DNA of 54,534 nucleotides from an uncultured Bacilli bacterium (lineage in GTDB: Bacteria; Bacillota_I; Bacilli_A; RF39; UBA660). Below the pieces are notes generated by a model. That model did no database searches. It was given only the letters and a program-made list of their open reading frames with translations, and was not told where the DNA came from. Below are positions 8,183-17,194 of this stretch, in pieces (positions within the stretch are counted from its first letter, which is position 1; each line of letters opens with the position of its first letter). The DNA is taken from positions 1-54,534 of the forward strand of contig CANQZC010000009.1 in the NCBI GenBank assembly GCA_947628235.1. Reading direction: 5' to 3'. Made by a program: the position numbers and the translations under genes.

Positions 8183-8818
8183 ATGTATAATAATTATCCA
8201 AATAATGGAATGAATCCACAACAACCAATGAATAACGGGATGCAACAACCTATGAATCAGCCACCAATGAATCAACAACCTATGAACCAAGGAGTTCCTC
8301 CATATCAACAACAACCTATGAATAATGGAATGGCACCTCAATATGGTACAGCTCCTAAGAAAAACAATATGCCACTTATTATTGGAGCTGTTGCTGCTGT
8401 TGTCGTTGTAGTAGTTATTGTCGTTGTTGTTCTTATGAATGGTGGTAAGAAATTAGAGTGTTCTTACGAGATGAGCTATTCTGGAATGACGATGAAACAA
8501 ACGCAAACTTATACTTACGATAAAGATGGTAAGAAAATTAAAAAAGCCACTGCAACTGTTTCCCTAACAGCGCCTGATAGTACTTCTGATTCTGATATGA
8601 ATACTCTTCTTGAGAGTGCTCAATCAGAATGTGATGAGTACAAGGATGTAAAAGGTGTTTCTTGTAAGGCAAGTAAGAGTGGAAAAACAATTACTGAAAA
8701 AATAACAGTGGATGTTTCTAAAGTATCTGATGAAGATAGTGATATCGTAGGTATTGAACAAACGGCTTTAGAAGATTTCAAGAAGGAATTAGAAGAAGAA
8801 GGATATACTTGTAAATAG
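8183..8818 (+). CDS. Membrane-anchored protein with Gln/Pro/Met/Asn repeat N terminus and extracellular DUF domain
   Basis: The 211-aa product has three parts. Residues 1-60 are low complexity, with repeated QQPMN/NQPPM units. Residues about 63-83 form a single membrane segment (IIGAVAAVVVVVVIVVVV). The rest is an outside domain that begins ECSYEM and ends GYTCK, so two cysteines could form a disulphide closing the domain. The domain resembles that of the lipoprotein at 22779-23303 in size, cysteine placement and the repeated acidic loops, and both may belong to the YehR/DUF1307-like lipoprotein group (inference). It stands alone between its own promoter and terminator. Function unknown. Confidence 0.75.
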   Translation: MYNNYPNNGMNPQQPMNNGMQQPMNQPPMNQQPMNQGVPPYQQQPMNNGMAPQYGTAPKKNNMPLIIGAVAAVVVVVVIVVVVLMNGGKKLECSYEMSYSGMTMKQTQTYTYDKDGKKIKKATATVSLTAPDSTSDSDMNTLLESAQSECDEYKDVKGVSCKASKSGKTITEKITVDVSKVSDEDSDIVGIEQTALEDFKKELEEEGYTCK

Positions 8819-8834
8819 TATATTCTTTTTTTTG

Positions 8835-8862
8835 GAAAAGAGAATTCGTTTCTCTTTTTCTT
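8835..8862 (+). terminator. Intrinsic terminator
   Basis: GAAAAGAGAA, loop TTCG, TTTCTCTTTTTC followed by TTTT, just after the gene ending at 8818. Confidence 0.65.
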
Positions 8863-8901
8863 TTGTGACTTTTTTAGTATAATACTTATGGAGATGATTT
8901 T

Positions 8902-9690
8902 ATGCATACACTAGAAATAAAAGATTTAACGGTAACAATTGAAGGAAAAGAAATCTTATCTTCCTTTTCTCTTACGATAAAAAGTGGAGAAATTCGTGTC
9001 ATCATGGGACCGAACGGTACAGGGAAAAGTACCCTTACCAAAGTCATTATGGGAGATGAGAATTATCAAGTAGTATCGGGAAGCATTCTCTATGATGGAA
9101 AAGATATTGGACATCTTTCTGTGGATGAGAGAGCGCATTTAGGAATTTTTTTAGGAATGCAATCTCCCATAGAAATTGAAGGAGTAAGCAACGCGGATTT
9201 TTTACGGACGATGGTTTCTTCGAAAGAGAAGACAAACTTTAAATTATTTCCTTTTATTAAAGAATTAGATGCGACGATTGATAAATTAAATATGGATCAT
9301 GAGATGATTGAACGGGGTGTCAATCAAGGATTTAGTGGTGGAGAAAGAAAAAAGGGAGAAATTCTTCAAATGTATCTTTTAAAGCCAGATATGGTTCTTT
9401 TAGATGAGATTGATTCTGGTCTGGATGTAGATAGTCTAAGAATTGTTGGTGAAAATGTTGTAGAGTATCAAAAAGAGTCTCATTGTGGAATCCTTTTAAT
9501 TACGCATTATCGTCGATTATTAGAATATATTCATCCAACTCATGTTCATATCATGAGAGAAGGAAAAATTGTGGAAAGTGGTGGCTTTGAACTAGTTGAT
9601 TTTATTGAAAAGAATGGGTATGAAAAAATGGCTAAAAAAGAAAGACCAACTAGGGATTGTATCGTGAAGGATTTGGTTCATCATGAATAA
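8902..9690 (+). CDS. sufC: Fe-S cluster assembly ATPase SufC
   Basis: ABC-type ATPase of the SUF system that drives conformational change in its SufB/SufD partner; cytoplasmic, 262 aa. Walker A is GPNGTGKST, the ABC signature is FSGGERKKGEILQM (the SufC form), Walker B is MVLLDEIDSGLDVDS, and the H-loop is LLITHYRRLL. It starts a three-gene operon: its end overlaps the next gene by 8 bases, and sufS follows 3 bases after that. The operon promoter contains TATAAT at about 8878. Confidence 0.96.
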   Translation: MHTLEIKDLTVTIEGKEILSSFSLTIKSGEIRVIMGPNGTGKSTLTKVIMGDENYQVVSGSILYDGKDIGHLSVDERAHLGIFLGMQSPIEIEGVSNADFLRTMVSSKEKTNFKLFPFIKELDATIDKLNMDHEMIERGVNQGFSGGERKKGEILQMYLLKPDMVLLDEIDSGLDVDSLRIVGENVVEYQKESHCGILLITHYRRLLEYIHPTHVHIMREGKIVESGGFELVDFIEKNGYEKMAKKERPTRDCIVKDLVHHE

Positions 9691-10477
9691 AATAAAAGTA
9701 GTAGAAGAAGTAGTAGATTCTAAAATTACTAAGAAGCTTTCTTTTTCTTATCATTTCGCACAAGAAATCTTTGAAATTTCCACATTAGAAATTCATGTTT
9801 TTCAAAGTACGGATCTAGAATTAGATTTTACTTCTTCCAATCAAAAATGGAAAGTAGATGTCGTTTTAGAACCATCTACTACCTTAGAACTCTTTCTTTA
9901 TCAACAAGTTACCAATTCTAAAATTCAATATCGGTTTCAAATTCCTGAAGATAGTAAAGTAGAGGCTTATAAGTTTCAGTCGCTAGCTGCGGGAAAAGAA
10001 ATGGTAGAGGCTCATCTTTTGGGAGAAAACGCAACATTTCATTATTACTTAAAAGACCTATCTAAGGAAAAAGAAACCTTTGATTATTATATTTATCACG
10101 ATCATGAAAAGACCAATAGTAATGTTAAAAATAATATTGTTACTTATGGCGAAGGAAAAGTTACGGTACAAGTATCTACCTTTATTCCGAAAGGGAAAAA
10201 GAACTGTGTTGCGAATCAACAAAATCGAATTTTAAATTTTAATGAAAAGAAGAGTGAAATTCGCCCAAATTTATATATTGATGAATATGAAGTAGAGGCG
10301 AATCATTCCGCTTATATTGGAAGATTTAGTGAAGAAGAAATGTTTTATTTGAAGAGTAGGGGACTATCTTCTGAGGTAGCTTCTAGACTTCTTTTAAATG
10401 GCTTTTTAGTAAGTGATATTCCTACTAAGAAAATGAAAAGAAAAATAGAACTTACTACCAAAAAAGAGTGGAGGTGA
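9683..10477 (+). CDS. Short SufB/SufD-family Fe-S scaffold protein
   Basis: The 264-aa product is clearly shorter than usual SufD (about 420) or SufB (about 465). The conserved C-terminal core is present: IRPNLYIDEYEVEANHSAYIGRF... followed by FYLKSRGLSSEVASRLLLNGF, which matches the family's HGAT...FYLxSRG...A..LL..GF pattern, including the conserved His. The N-terminal helical domain is missing and only the beta-helix plus C-terminal helices remain. Translation is coupled to sufC by the 8-base overlap. No second SufB/D paralogue and no sufU lie in the window, so this may be the only scaffold subunit (compare the minimal SmsB type). I leave the symbol blank because B or D cannot be decided. 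Confidence 0.85.
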   Translation: MNKIKVVEEVVDSKITKKLSFSYHFAQEIFEISTLEIHVFQSTDLELDFTSSNQKWKVDVVLEPSTTLELFLYQQVTNSKIQYRFQIPEDSKVEAYKFQSLAAGKEMVEAHLLGENATFHYYLKDLSKEKETFDYYIYHDHEKTNSNVKNNIVTYGEGKVTVQVSTFIPKGKKNCVANQQNRILNFNEKKSEIRPNLYIDEYEVEANHSAYIGRFSEEEMFYLKSRGLSSEVASRLLLNGFLVSDIPTKKMKRKIELTTKKEWR

Positions 10478-10480
10478 AGT

Positions 10481-11671
10481 ATGAATCGTGAAGATTTTAA
10501 AATGTTAGAAGATGACATTATCTATTTTGATAGTGGGGCAACTACCTTAAAACCTAAGATTTTATCTCAGGCAACTGCGGAATATTATAATCATTATAGT
10601 GCGAATGCTCATCGTGGGGATTATGATATCAGTTTAAAAGTAGATACTCTTTTTGAAAAGACCAGATATTTAGTTAGTAAATGGATTCATGCCGATTCTA
10701 AGGAAGTAGCGTTTACGAATAATGCCACGGATTCTCTTTCTAAAATTGTATGGGGATTCTTTGAAGATTACCTACAAGAAGGAGATGAAATTCTTCTTAC
10801 GAAGAGTGAACATGCTTCAAATGTTCTTCCTTGGTTTGAACTTGCTAAAAGAAAACATTTACAAGTTCATTATATTCCGTTAGATGAAAATCTAAGTGTT
10901 TCTTTAGAGGCTGTAAAAAATGCTATTACTAAACATACCAAAGTAATCTCTTTAGCGCATGTGACGAATGTAATTGGCGATGTGAGACCGATGAAAGAAA
11001 TTACTTCTTATGCTCATCAGTTAGGTATTTTAGTAGTTTGTGATGGAGCGCAAAGTGTTCCTCATCGAAAAGTAGATGTGAAAGATTTAGATGTCGACTT
11101 TTTGGCATTTTCGGCACATAAGATGTTAGGACCTACCGGATTAGGAATTCTCTATGGAAAAGAAAAATATTTAAAACAGTTTCGACCACTCATTGTCGGG
11201 GGAGGAATGAATTCTTCTTTTGAATTTGATGGAACTGTCATCTATAATGAAATTCCTCACTTCTTAGAAGCAGGAACTCCTAATATTGCGGCAGTAATTG
11301 CTTTTGGAAGAGTATTAGAATATTTAGAGAAAATAGGTATCGATAAGATAGAAGCCTATGAAAAAGAACTAAAAGAATATGCTTTAGATCGATTAAAAGA
11401 AGTCCCTAATTTGATTCTTTATAATGAGAAGAGTGAATCAGGAATTGTTACTTTTAATATTCGTGATATCTTTTCTCAGGATTTAGCCATCTATTTAAAT
11501 AAGTATCATATCTGTGTTCGTGCTGGAAATCACTGTGCGAAAATCTTAAAAGATGATTTAGGAATTAAGAATACTTGTCGGATTAGTTTTTACTTTTATA
11601 ATACGAAAGAAGAAATTGATCGTTTTGTCGAAGTTTTAAAAAATCCAAACTTAAAAGAGGAAATTATTTAA
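10481..11671 (+). CDS. sufS: Cysteine desulfurase, SufS type
   Basis: PLP enzyme (396 aa) that takes sulfur from L-cysteine for Fe-S assembly. The PLP lysine is K214 in SAHKMLGPTGLG. The aspartate and histidine of the cofactor site are in VVCDGAQSVPHRKVDV. The persulfide cysteine is C352 in RAGNHCAK, in the short-loop context of group II desulfurases (SufS/CsdA) rather than IscS. It is the last gene of the sufC operon. SufS of Gram-positive bacteria normally hands sulfur to SufU, which is not seen nearby. Confidence 0.95.
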   Translation: MNREDFKMLEDDIIYFDSGATTLKPKILSQATAEYYNHYSANAHRGDYDISLKVDTLFEKTRYLVSKWIHADSKEVAFTNNATDSLSKIVWGFFEDYLQEGDEILLTKSEHASNVLPWFELAKRKHLQVHYIPLDENLSVSLEAVKNAITKHTKVISLAHVTNVIGDVRPMKEITSYAHQLGILVVCDGAQSVPHRKVDVKDLDVDFLAFSAHKMLGPTGLGILYGKEKYLKQFRPLIVGGGMNSSFEFDGTVIYNEIPHFLEAGTPNIAAVIAFGRVLEYLEKIGIDKIEAYEKELKEYALDRLKEVPNLILYNEKSESGIVTFNIRDIFSQDLAIYLNKYHICVRAGNHCAKILKDDLGIKNTCRISFYFYNTKEEIDRFVEVLKNPNLKEEII

Positions 11672-11715
11672 AAATAGTTTCTTCTTTTGTGTTATAATGG
11701 AACTAGGTGAATCGT

Positions 11716-13461
11716 ATGGCAGTTATTCATGTATTAGAAGAAATTCTTTCGAATAAGATAGCCGCAGGAGAAGTGGTAGAAAGATGTTCTTCCGTAGTAA
11801 AAGAATTAGTCGAAAATAGTATTGATGCGGGTAGTACAGAAATTATTGTGGAATTACAAGAATCTGGTACGAAAGAGATAAAAGTTATTGATAATGGTAA
11901 AGGAATGGATAAAGAAGATGCCATTTTATGCTTTTCTCGTCATGCGACTAGTAAGATTCAAAGAGAAGAAGATCTATATCGTATTGGAACTTTAGGGTTT
12001 CGAGGAGAAGCTTTGGCCTCTATTGCCTCTGTTGCTCGGGTAGAACTTTCTACTTCGACAGGGGAGTTAGGAACGATTGTGAAAATGGAAGGAGGAAAAC
12101 TCCTTTCGCAAGAAGTAGGAGATAGTAGAAAGGGAACCATGATTACAGTTTCTGATCTTTTCTATAATACGCCAGCCAGATTAAAATATTTAAAAAGTTT
12201 ATATACGGAGTTAGCGAATGTATCTGAGTATATGAATCGCGTAGCGCTTTCTCATCCAGAGATTCGTTTTGTCTTTAAAAATGATGGTAAAGAAATTTTA
12301 AAGACAGATGGAAGTGGGAACCTTTTAAAGGTAATTCATTTTCTCTATGGAGCTTCTCTTGCTAAGAAAATGATAGAAGTAAAAGCAAGTAATTCGGATT
12401 ATGAAGTCTATGGATATATCAGTTTACCAGAAGTGCATCGTTCCAATCGAAATGGAATGGTTACCATTGTCAATGGTAGAATTGTTCGAAATATGGAATT
12501 AAATCGGGTCATTAAAGAAGGATATCACTCTTATCAACCCGAGAATCGTTATCCTATCGTTGTTCTTATGATTACGGTAGATACAAGTATTGTCGATGTC
12601 AATATTCATCCTACGAAGATGGATATTAAGTTTGGAAAACAAGAAGAATTAAATACTTTAGTCCTTTCTATGATCGAAGAAGCAATTTCTAAAAAGACTC
12701 TCATTCCTCATATTTCCGAACCGGTAAAGACTCCAGAAAAAAGAACTTATGAAGTTCAAACGCTTTCTTTTGAGGAAGTAAGAGAGCCAGAGCCAGAACT
12801 TCTTCTAAATCCGGATATTGTTTCTTCCGAAGAAATAGAAGAAGTAGAAGAAGTTCATGAAGATGTAGAAGAGAAATTACCACCTCTTTATCCAGTAGGG
12901 TTAGTTCATGGAACTTATATTATCGCACAGAATGAAAAGGGCATGTACTTAATTGATCAACATGCTGCGAAAGAACGAATTAACTATGAAAAAGTAAAAG
13001 AAAAACTAGAGCATCCTAAAAAAGAACAGGAGACCTTACTTTTTCCAATAACACTAGAATATCCAGCTAGTGAATTTGTCATTCTAAAAGAAAACTTTGA
13101 TTTACTTCGTGAGATGAATTTTGAGATTGAAGAATTTGGTACTTCTTCGGTCATTATTAAAGCACATCCAATTTGGATTCCTAGTGAAAATATCGAGGAG
13201 AATATTCGCCGTATTTTAGAGACTGTCATTCATAAAGAAAAGAACTTTGATTTACCACTTTTCTATGATCATGTCGCTGCGACTGCGGCTTGTAAAATGA
13301 GTATTAAAGCCAATACGAATATTACGATGGAAGAGATGGAGAACTTATTAAAAGATTTACAACAATGTAAGAATCCATTTAATTGTCCGCATGGTAGACC
13401 AACGATTGTTTATTATTCTATTAAAGATTTAGAAAAAATGTTTAAACGAAGTGGTTTTTGA
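11716..13461 (+). CDS. mutL: DNA mismatch repair protein MutL
   Basis: ATPase and nicking endonuclease of mismatch repair, 581 aa. The N-terminal GHKL ATPase has ENSIDAGST, DNGKGM and TLGFRGEALASI. The C-terminal domain has the metal-binding endonuclease motif DQHAAKERINYE (DQHA(X)2E(X)4E), plus ACKMSIKA and CPHGRPT, so this is the nicking-competent type found in bacteria without MutH. The start is set at ATG 11716, 6 bases after AGGTG; an in-frame GTG at 11707 overlaps that site. MutS is not in the window. It follows sufS by 44 bases with a TATAAT between, so it probably has its own promoter. Confidence 0.97.
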   Translation: MAVIHVLEEILSNKIAAGEVVERCSSVVKELVENSIDAGSTEIIVELQESGTKEIKVIDNGKGMDKEDAILCFSRHATSKIQREEDLYRIGTLGFRGEALASIASVARVELSTSTGELGTIVKMEGGKLLSQEVGDSRKGTMITVSDLFYNTPARLKYLKSLYTELANVSEYMNRVALSHPEIRFVFKNDGKEILKTDGSGNLLKVIHFLYGASLAKKMIEVKASNSDYEVYGYISLPEVHRSNRNGMVTIVNGRIVRNMELNRVIKEGYHSYQPENRYPIVVLMITVDTSIVDVNIHPTKMDIKFGKQEELNTLVLSMIEEAISKKTLIPHISEPVKTPEKRTYEVQTLSFEEVREPEPELLLNPDIVSSEEIEEVEEVHEDVEEKLPPLYPVGLVHGTYIIAQNEKGMYLIDQHAAKERINYEKVKEKLEHPKKEQETLLFPITLEYPASEFVILKENFDLLREMNFEIEEFGTSSVIIKAHPIWIPSENIEENIRRILETVIHKEKNFDLPLFYDHVAATAACKMSIKANTNITMEEMENLLKDLQQCKNPFNCPHGRPTIVYYSIKDLEKMFKRSGF

Positions 13462-13488
13462 AAAAGAAGAGGTTTTCTTCTTTTTTCT
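13460..13488 (+). terminator. Intrinsic terminator after mutL
   Basis: AAAAGAAGA pairs with TCTTCTTTT across GGTTT, followed by a T tract. Confidence 0.75.
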
Positions 13489-13536
13489 CTATTCTAAATG
13501 GGGAGTTTATGATATAATTCTAGTGGAGGGAATAAA

Positions 13537-14952
13537 ATGAGCGAAAAAAATAATGAGAAAATTACATCGAGAGAAGTAGATTTTGCAAAATGGTATACAG
13601 ATGTATGTCGAGTTGCAGATCTAGTGGATTATTCTTCTGTAAAAGGAAGTATGATTATTCGTCCTTATGGATACGCTATTTGGGAAAATATCGTAGCTAT
13701 TTTGGATAAGAAATTTAAAGAGACGGGGCATGTGAATGTACAGATGCCGATGTTTATTCCCGAAAGTTTATTTAATATTGAAAAAGAACATGTAGAAGGA
13801 TTTGCGCCAGAAGTAGCCGTTGTTACACAAGGTGGAAAAGAAGAATTAGAAGAAAAAATGATTGTTCGTCCAACGAGTGAAGTCCTCTTCTGTGATCACT
13901 TTAAAAAGATTATTAAATCTTATCGTGATTTACCAGTTCTCTATAATCAATGGTGTACAATTGTAAGATGGGAAAAAGAAACAAGACCATTCTTACGGAG
14001 TAGAGAAATCTTATGGCAAGAAGGACATACGATGCATGCTACTGCTGAAGAAGCGAAAGAAGAAACTTTAAAAATGTTAGGTGTCTACCAAGATTTACAG
14101 GAAAATTATTTAGCGCTTCCTGTCATTGTTGGAAAGAAAACAGAACGAGAAAAGTTTGCGGGCGCAGAAGCATCCTATACGATAGAAGCAATGATGTGGG
14201 ATGGAATTGCTCTTCAAAATGGAACGAGTCACTACTTTGGAAATGGTTTTGCAAAGGCTTTTGGAGTTCAATTTTTAAATCAAAAAAATGAGTTAGAGAC
14301 TCCTTATCAAACTTCTTGGGGAGTTACCACTAGAATGATTGGTTCCATTATTATGGTACATGGAGATGACTATGGATTAGTACTTCCTCCTCAAATAGCG
14401 CCAATCAAGGTAGATGTCATTCCTATAGGGGATGTCGAAGATGTGGTTGAGAAAATCGAAAAAGAACTACAAGAAAAAGAGATTACTTATTTCGTCGATC
14501 GAAGAGATAAATCTCCAGGATTTAAATTTGCAGAAGCAGAAGTAAAAGGATATCCTATTCGTTTAGAAGTAGGAAAAAGAGATTTAGAAAATGGCGAAGT
14601 TACCATCGTTAGAAGGGATACCTTAGAGAAGATAAAGGTACCAAAAGAAGAAGCCGTTTCAAAAATGGTAGAACTCTTCCCACAAATCCAAAAAGATATG
14701 TTAGAGAAAGCTCGTAAGAGAAGAGATTCTATGATTTATGAAGCTTCTACTTATGAAGAGTTCTTAGACCATACTAAGAAACATAATGGATTTATTAAAA
14801 CAAAATGGTGTGGAGACGAGGCTTGTGAAGTAAAAATTAAAGAAGATACTACTTATAAATCAAGATGTATTATTCAAGAAGTACAAGATGGACATTGTGT
14901 TTGCTGCGGCAAAGATGCGAAATATGAAATTTATTTTGGGAAACAATATTAG
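13537..14952 (+). CDS. proS: Prolyl-tRNA synthetase, archaeal/eukaryotic type
   Basis: Class II synthetase of 471 aa charging tRNA-Pro. It lacks the bacterial INS editing insertion between motifs 2 and 3 and has a C-terminal extension, which defines the archaeal/eukaryotic ProRS form. Motif 2 region is WEKETRPFLRSREILWQEGHT; motif 3 context is SWGVTTRMIGSIIMVHGDD. An anticodon-binding domain follows. The C-terminal zinc-type domain has cysteines in KWCGDEACEV and GHCVCCGKDAKY and ends GKQY; the terminal Tyr is characteristic. This ProRS form is also found in Mollicutes and some other bacteria. The gene is 9 bases from frr, so co-transcription is likely. Confidence 0.96.
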   Translation: MSEKNNEKITSREVDFAKWYTDVCRVADLVDYSSVKGSMIIRPYGYAIWENIVAILDKKFKETGHVNVQMPMFIPESLFNIEKEHVEGFAPEVAVVTQGGKEELEEKMIVRPTSEVLFCDHFKKIIKSYRDLPVLYNQWCTIVRWEKETRPFLRSREILWQEGHTMHATAEEAKEETLKMLGVYQDLQENYLALPVIVGKKTEREKFAGAEASYTIEAMMWDGIALQNGTSHYFGNGFAKAFGVQFLNQKNELETPYQTSWGVTTRMIGSIIMVHGDDYGLVLPPQIAPIKVDVIPIGDVEDVVEKIEKELQEKEITYFVDRRDKSPGFKFAEAEVKGYPIRLEVGKRDLENGEVTIVRRDTLEKIKVPKEEAVSKMVELFPQIQKDMLEKARKRRDSMIYEASTYEEFLDHTKKHNGFIKTKWCGDEACEVKIKEDTTYKSRCIIQEVQDGHCVCCGKDAKYEIYFGKQY

Positions 14953-14960
14953 GAGGAACT

Positions 14961-15506
14961 ATGATAGAAGAGATATTAGAAAGTACCGAATTAGAGATGG
15001 TAGAAGCCATTCAAAATATGGAGAAAAGATTTTCCAACATTCGTGCAGGAAGAGCCAATCCTGCCATTCTAGATGGTGTTATGGTAAATTATTATGGAGC
15101 AGAAACTCCTTTAAAACAATTAGCGACAATTTCTATTCCAGAAGCTAGACAATTATCTATTAAACCATTCGATAGAAGTTCTATTGGAGCAATTGAAAAA
15201 GGAATTTATGAAGCCAATATTGGACTTACTCCTAATAACAATGGAGAAGTTATTATTTTAAATATTCCAGCGCTTACAGAAGAGACGAGAAAAGAATATG
15301 TAAAACAAGCTAAACAATATGCGGAAGATGGTCGTATTGTTTTACGAAATATTCGTCAAGATGCGAATAAGAAAATTGATAAGTTAGAAGTTACGGAAGA
15401 TGAAGCAAAAGAAGCTCAGGAAGAAGTTCAAGAGTTAATCCGTAAATACAATGAAGAAATTGACGAAAAGATGAAAGCCAAAGAAACAGAATTGATGAGT
15501 GTGTAA
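14961..15506 (+). CDS. frr: Ribosome recycling factor
   Basis: The 181-aa product splits post-termination ribosomes together with EF-G. Family signatures are FSNIRAGRANPAILDGV, QLSIKPFDRSSIGAIEKGI and the three-helix coiled coil ending EIDEKMKAKETELMSV. The ribosome site AGGAGG lies just before the ATG. It normally sits in a rpsB-tsf-pyrH-frr cluster, but here it is coupled to proS. Confidence 0.97.
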   Translation: MIEEILESTELEMVEAIQNMEKRFSNIRAGRANPAILDGVMVNYYGAETPLKQLATISIPEARQLSIKPFDRSSIGAIEKGIYEANIGLTPNNNGEVIILNIPALTEETRKEYVKQAKQYAEDGRIVLRNIRQDANKKIDKLEVTEDEAKEAQEEVQELIRKYNEEIDEKMKAKETELMSV

Positions 15507-15521
15507 CTCATCTTTTTTTTG
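15495..15521 (+). terminator. Intrinsic terminator after frr
   Basis: GATGAG and CTCATC form the stem over the stop codon, followed by eight T. Confidence 0.8.
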
Positions 15522-15553
15522 ACAAAGTATGATATAATGAAGATGGTGAGAAT

Positions 15554-16459
15554 ATGAATCTATTTTTAAAGAAATATTTTGGCGTTATCGTAACTTCTCT
15601 CATTCTTCTTATGTTTTTTGTATCGACATTCTATTCTGCTTTAAAATATAATCAAGATTATGAGAAAAGACAAACGGCATATTTGATGGAAGAAATCCAT
15701 GTTCATTGTTCTCCTGTGAAGGAGGGATCTGAAAACTATTGCGCTACTTTAGAGCAAAGTTTAAAAGATGTTTCTGGAGTTCACTTTTTAGATAACTATG
15801 ATGGAGGAAAATTCTACCAATTATTAGCAGAAGAAGGGATTCCTTCCGAAGAAGGGGAAACGGATGGATTCTATGGCGAATTTAGTATGGTTATCATTCT
15901 CCTAATTGCTTTTTCATCCATTTATTTATGGCATACAAAAAAGAAAAGAGGAAGATTAAAAAATGAATTAGTTCGTATCTCTTATCGAAAATGGTTTCAA
16001 AACAATTATTTTATAGGAGCTTTGATAGCGATGATTCCGGTAACATTCTTAGTGATTGTCTACTTTTTCTGTTATGTGTTTACGAAGACAGTTCCATCTT
16101 CTGAAATATTATCTTATGGGATTCATTTTCTAACGCTTTTCCTATTTTCTCTAGGTTTATACCATTTAGCATTAATCGCTGATAGAAAAAGTAAAAACTT
16201 GTTTCTTACTATGATTATCTTTTATGCTTTATTTTTATTATTTTGGGTTGGCAGTTCCATCGTTCGAAGTTTTCTTTTACATATGGGATGGAAAAATTTT
16301 CCGGACTTAATCGATATATTTACTTTTGACTATTTTCAAACTACGAATTTTTATTATCCACTTCTCATGAGTTTGTTCTTTGCCTTACTAACATTTGGTA
16401 TGGTTTATTTCTGTTATAAAAATAAAGAAAAGGTGTTGATTGATAGTGAAAGAAATTAG
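15554..16459 (+). CDS. ABC-2-like exporter membrane subunit, first of two
   Basis: The 301-aa product has an N-terminal membrane helix, an outside loop of about 75 residues with two cysteines (HCSPVKEGSENYCATL), and five further hydrophobic segments. This matches ABC-2 permeases, where a large loop follows helix 1. The gene overlaps the next membrane gene by 20 bases, which in turn precedes an ABC ATPase, so the three form one exporter. The substrate is unknown; lantibiotic-immunity or surface-protein exporters of this shape are common in Bacillota. Confidence 0.75.
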   Translation: MNLFLKKYFGVIVTSLILLMFFVSTFYSALKYNQDYEKRQTAYLMEEIHVHCSPVKEGSENYCATLEQSLKDVSGVHFLDNYDGGKFYQLLAEEGIPSEEGETDGFYGEFSMVIILLIAFSSIYLWHTKKKRGRLKNELVRISYRKWFQNNYFIGALIAMIPVTFLVIVYFFCYVFTKTVPSSEILSYGIHFLTLFLFSLGLYHLALIADRKSKNLFLTMIIFYALFLLFWVGSSIVRSFLLHMGWKNFPDLIDIFTFDYFQTTNFYYPLLMSLFFALLTFGMVYFCYKNKEKVLIDSERN

Positions 16460-17186
16460 ACTTTATACAAAAGATGATACAGGATTTCTTTTAACATTAC
16501 TTTCTATTGTCGCTTTAGAAGGTATGAATTTTTTAGATATCCTCAATAATCATTTTCATTTTGATTATGCAAGTTATTTTTCTTCCCATTTTCATATGAT
16601 TCTGTTTCCTGTTTTTTTAATTATGATTTATATGACGATTCAAGTATGTAAATACCATGATTTAGATACGGTATGGATTTTACGGTACAAAGATCGTTCT
16701 CATTATGTAAAAAGACTCTTAAAAAAAGTTTGGATTCATAATGGTATTGTTTACTTTTTTATCATTCTGATTACTTGCCTTATTTCCTATATCACTTTTA
16801 TCGTGGCAGGATCAAATGATTCTATTTTTGTGAATACTTATTTAGAAGGATTAGAAATTTGGTATTGTCTATTTCAAACGATTCAATATTTTTTCTTAAT
16901 CCAATTACTCCTTAGTATGTTTGTTCTTTTTTTAAAATACTTGCCGAAGATAATTTCTTATTCGTCTCTATTGTTTCTTTTATTTTTGAGTTTTTCCCCA
17001 ATTGAAAATGTACCTATTCATGGTATCAAAGATATGATTTTAACTCCTAATGGATATATTTATAGTCAGCGTTTTCAAAATTTTTTCTTACAAATAGAGA
17101 TAAGTAGTTTCTACTTGGTTCTTTTAAGTGTTATAGTTATTGTGTTATATAGACTTTTACATCATCGTAAGTTTGATATTGGATAG
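16440..17186 (+). CDS. ABC-2-like exporter membrane subunit, second
   Basis: The 248-aa product has six hydrophobic segments. The start is at TTG 16440 or GTG 16446; the AGGTG at 16431 fits either. Residues 60-100 include the cytosolic loop DTVWILRYKDRSHYVKRLLKK, rich in basic residues as expected for an ATPase contact. It overlaps the upstream permease and ends 8 bases before the ATPase gene. No specific transporter family is recognised; the assignment comes from context. Confidence 0.7.
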   Translation: MIVKEIRLYTKDDTGFLLTLLSIVALEGMNFLDILNNHFHFDYASYFSSHFHMILFPVFLIMIYMTIQVCKYHDLDTVWILRYKDRSHYVKRLLKKVWIHNGIVYFFIILITCLISYITFIVAGSNDSIFVNTYLEGLEIWYCLFQTIQYFFLIQLLLSMFVLFLKYLPKIISYSSLLFLLFLSFSPIENVPIHGIKDMILTPNGYIYSQRFQNFFLQIEISSFYLVLLSVIVIVLYRLLHHRKFDIG

Positions 17187-17194
17187 GAGGATTT

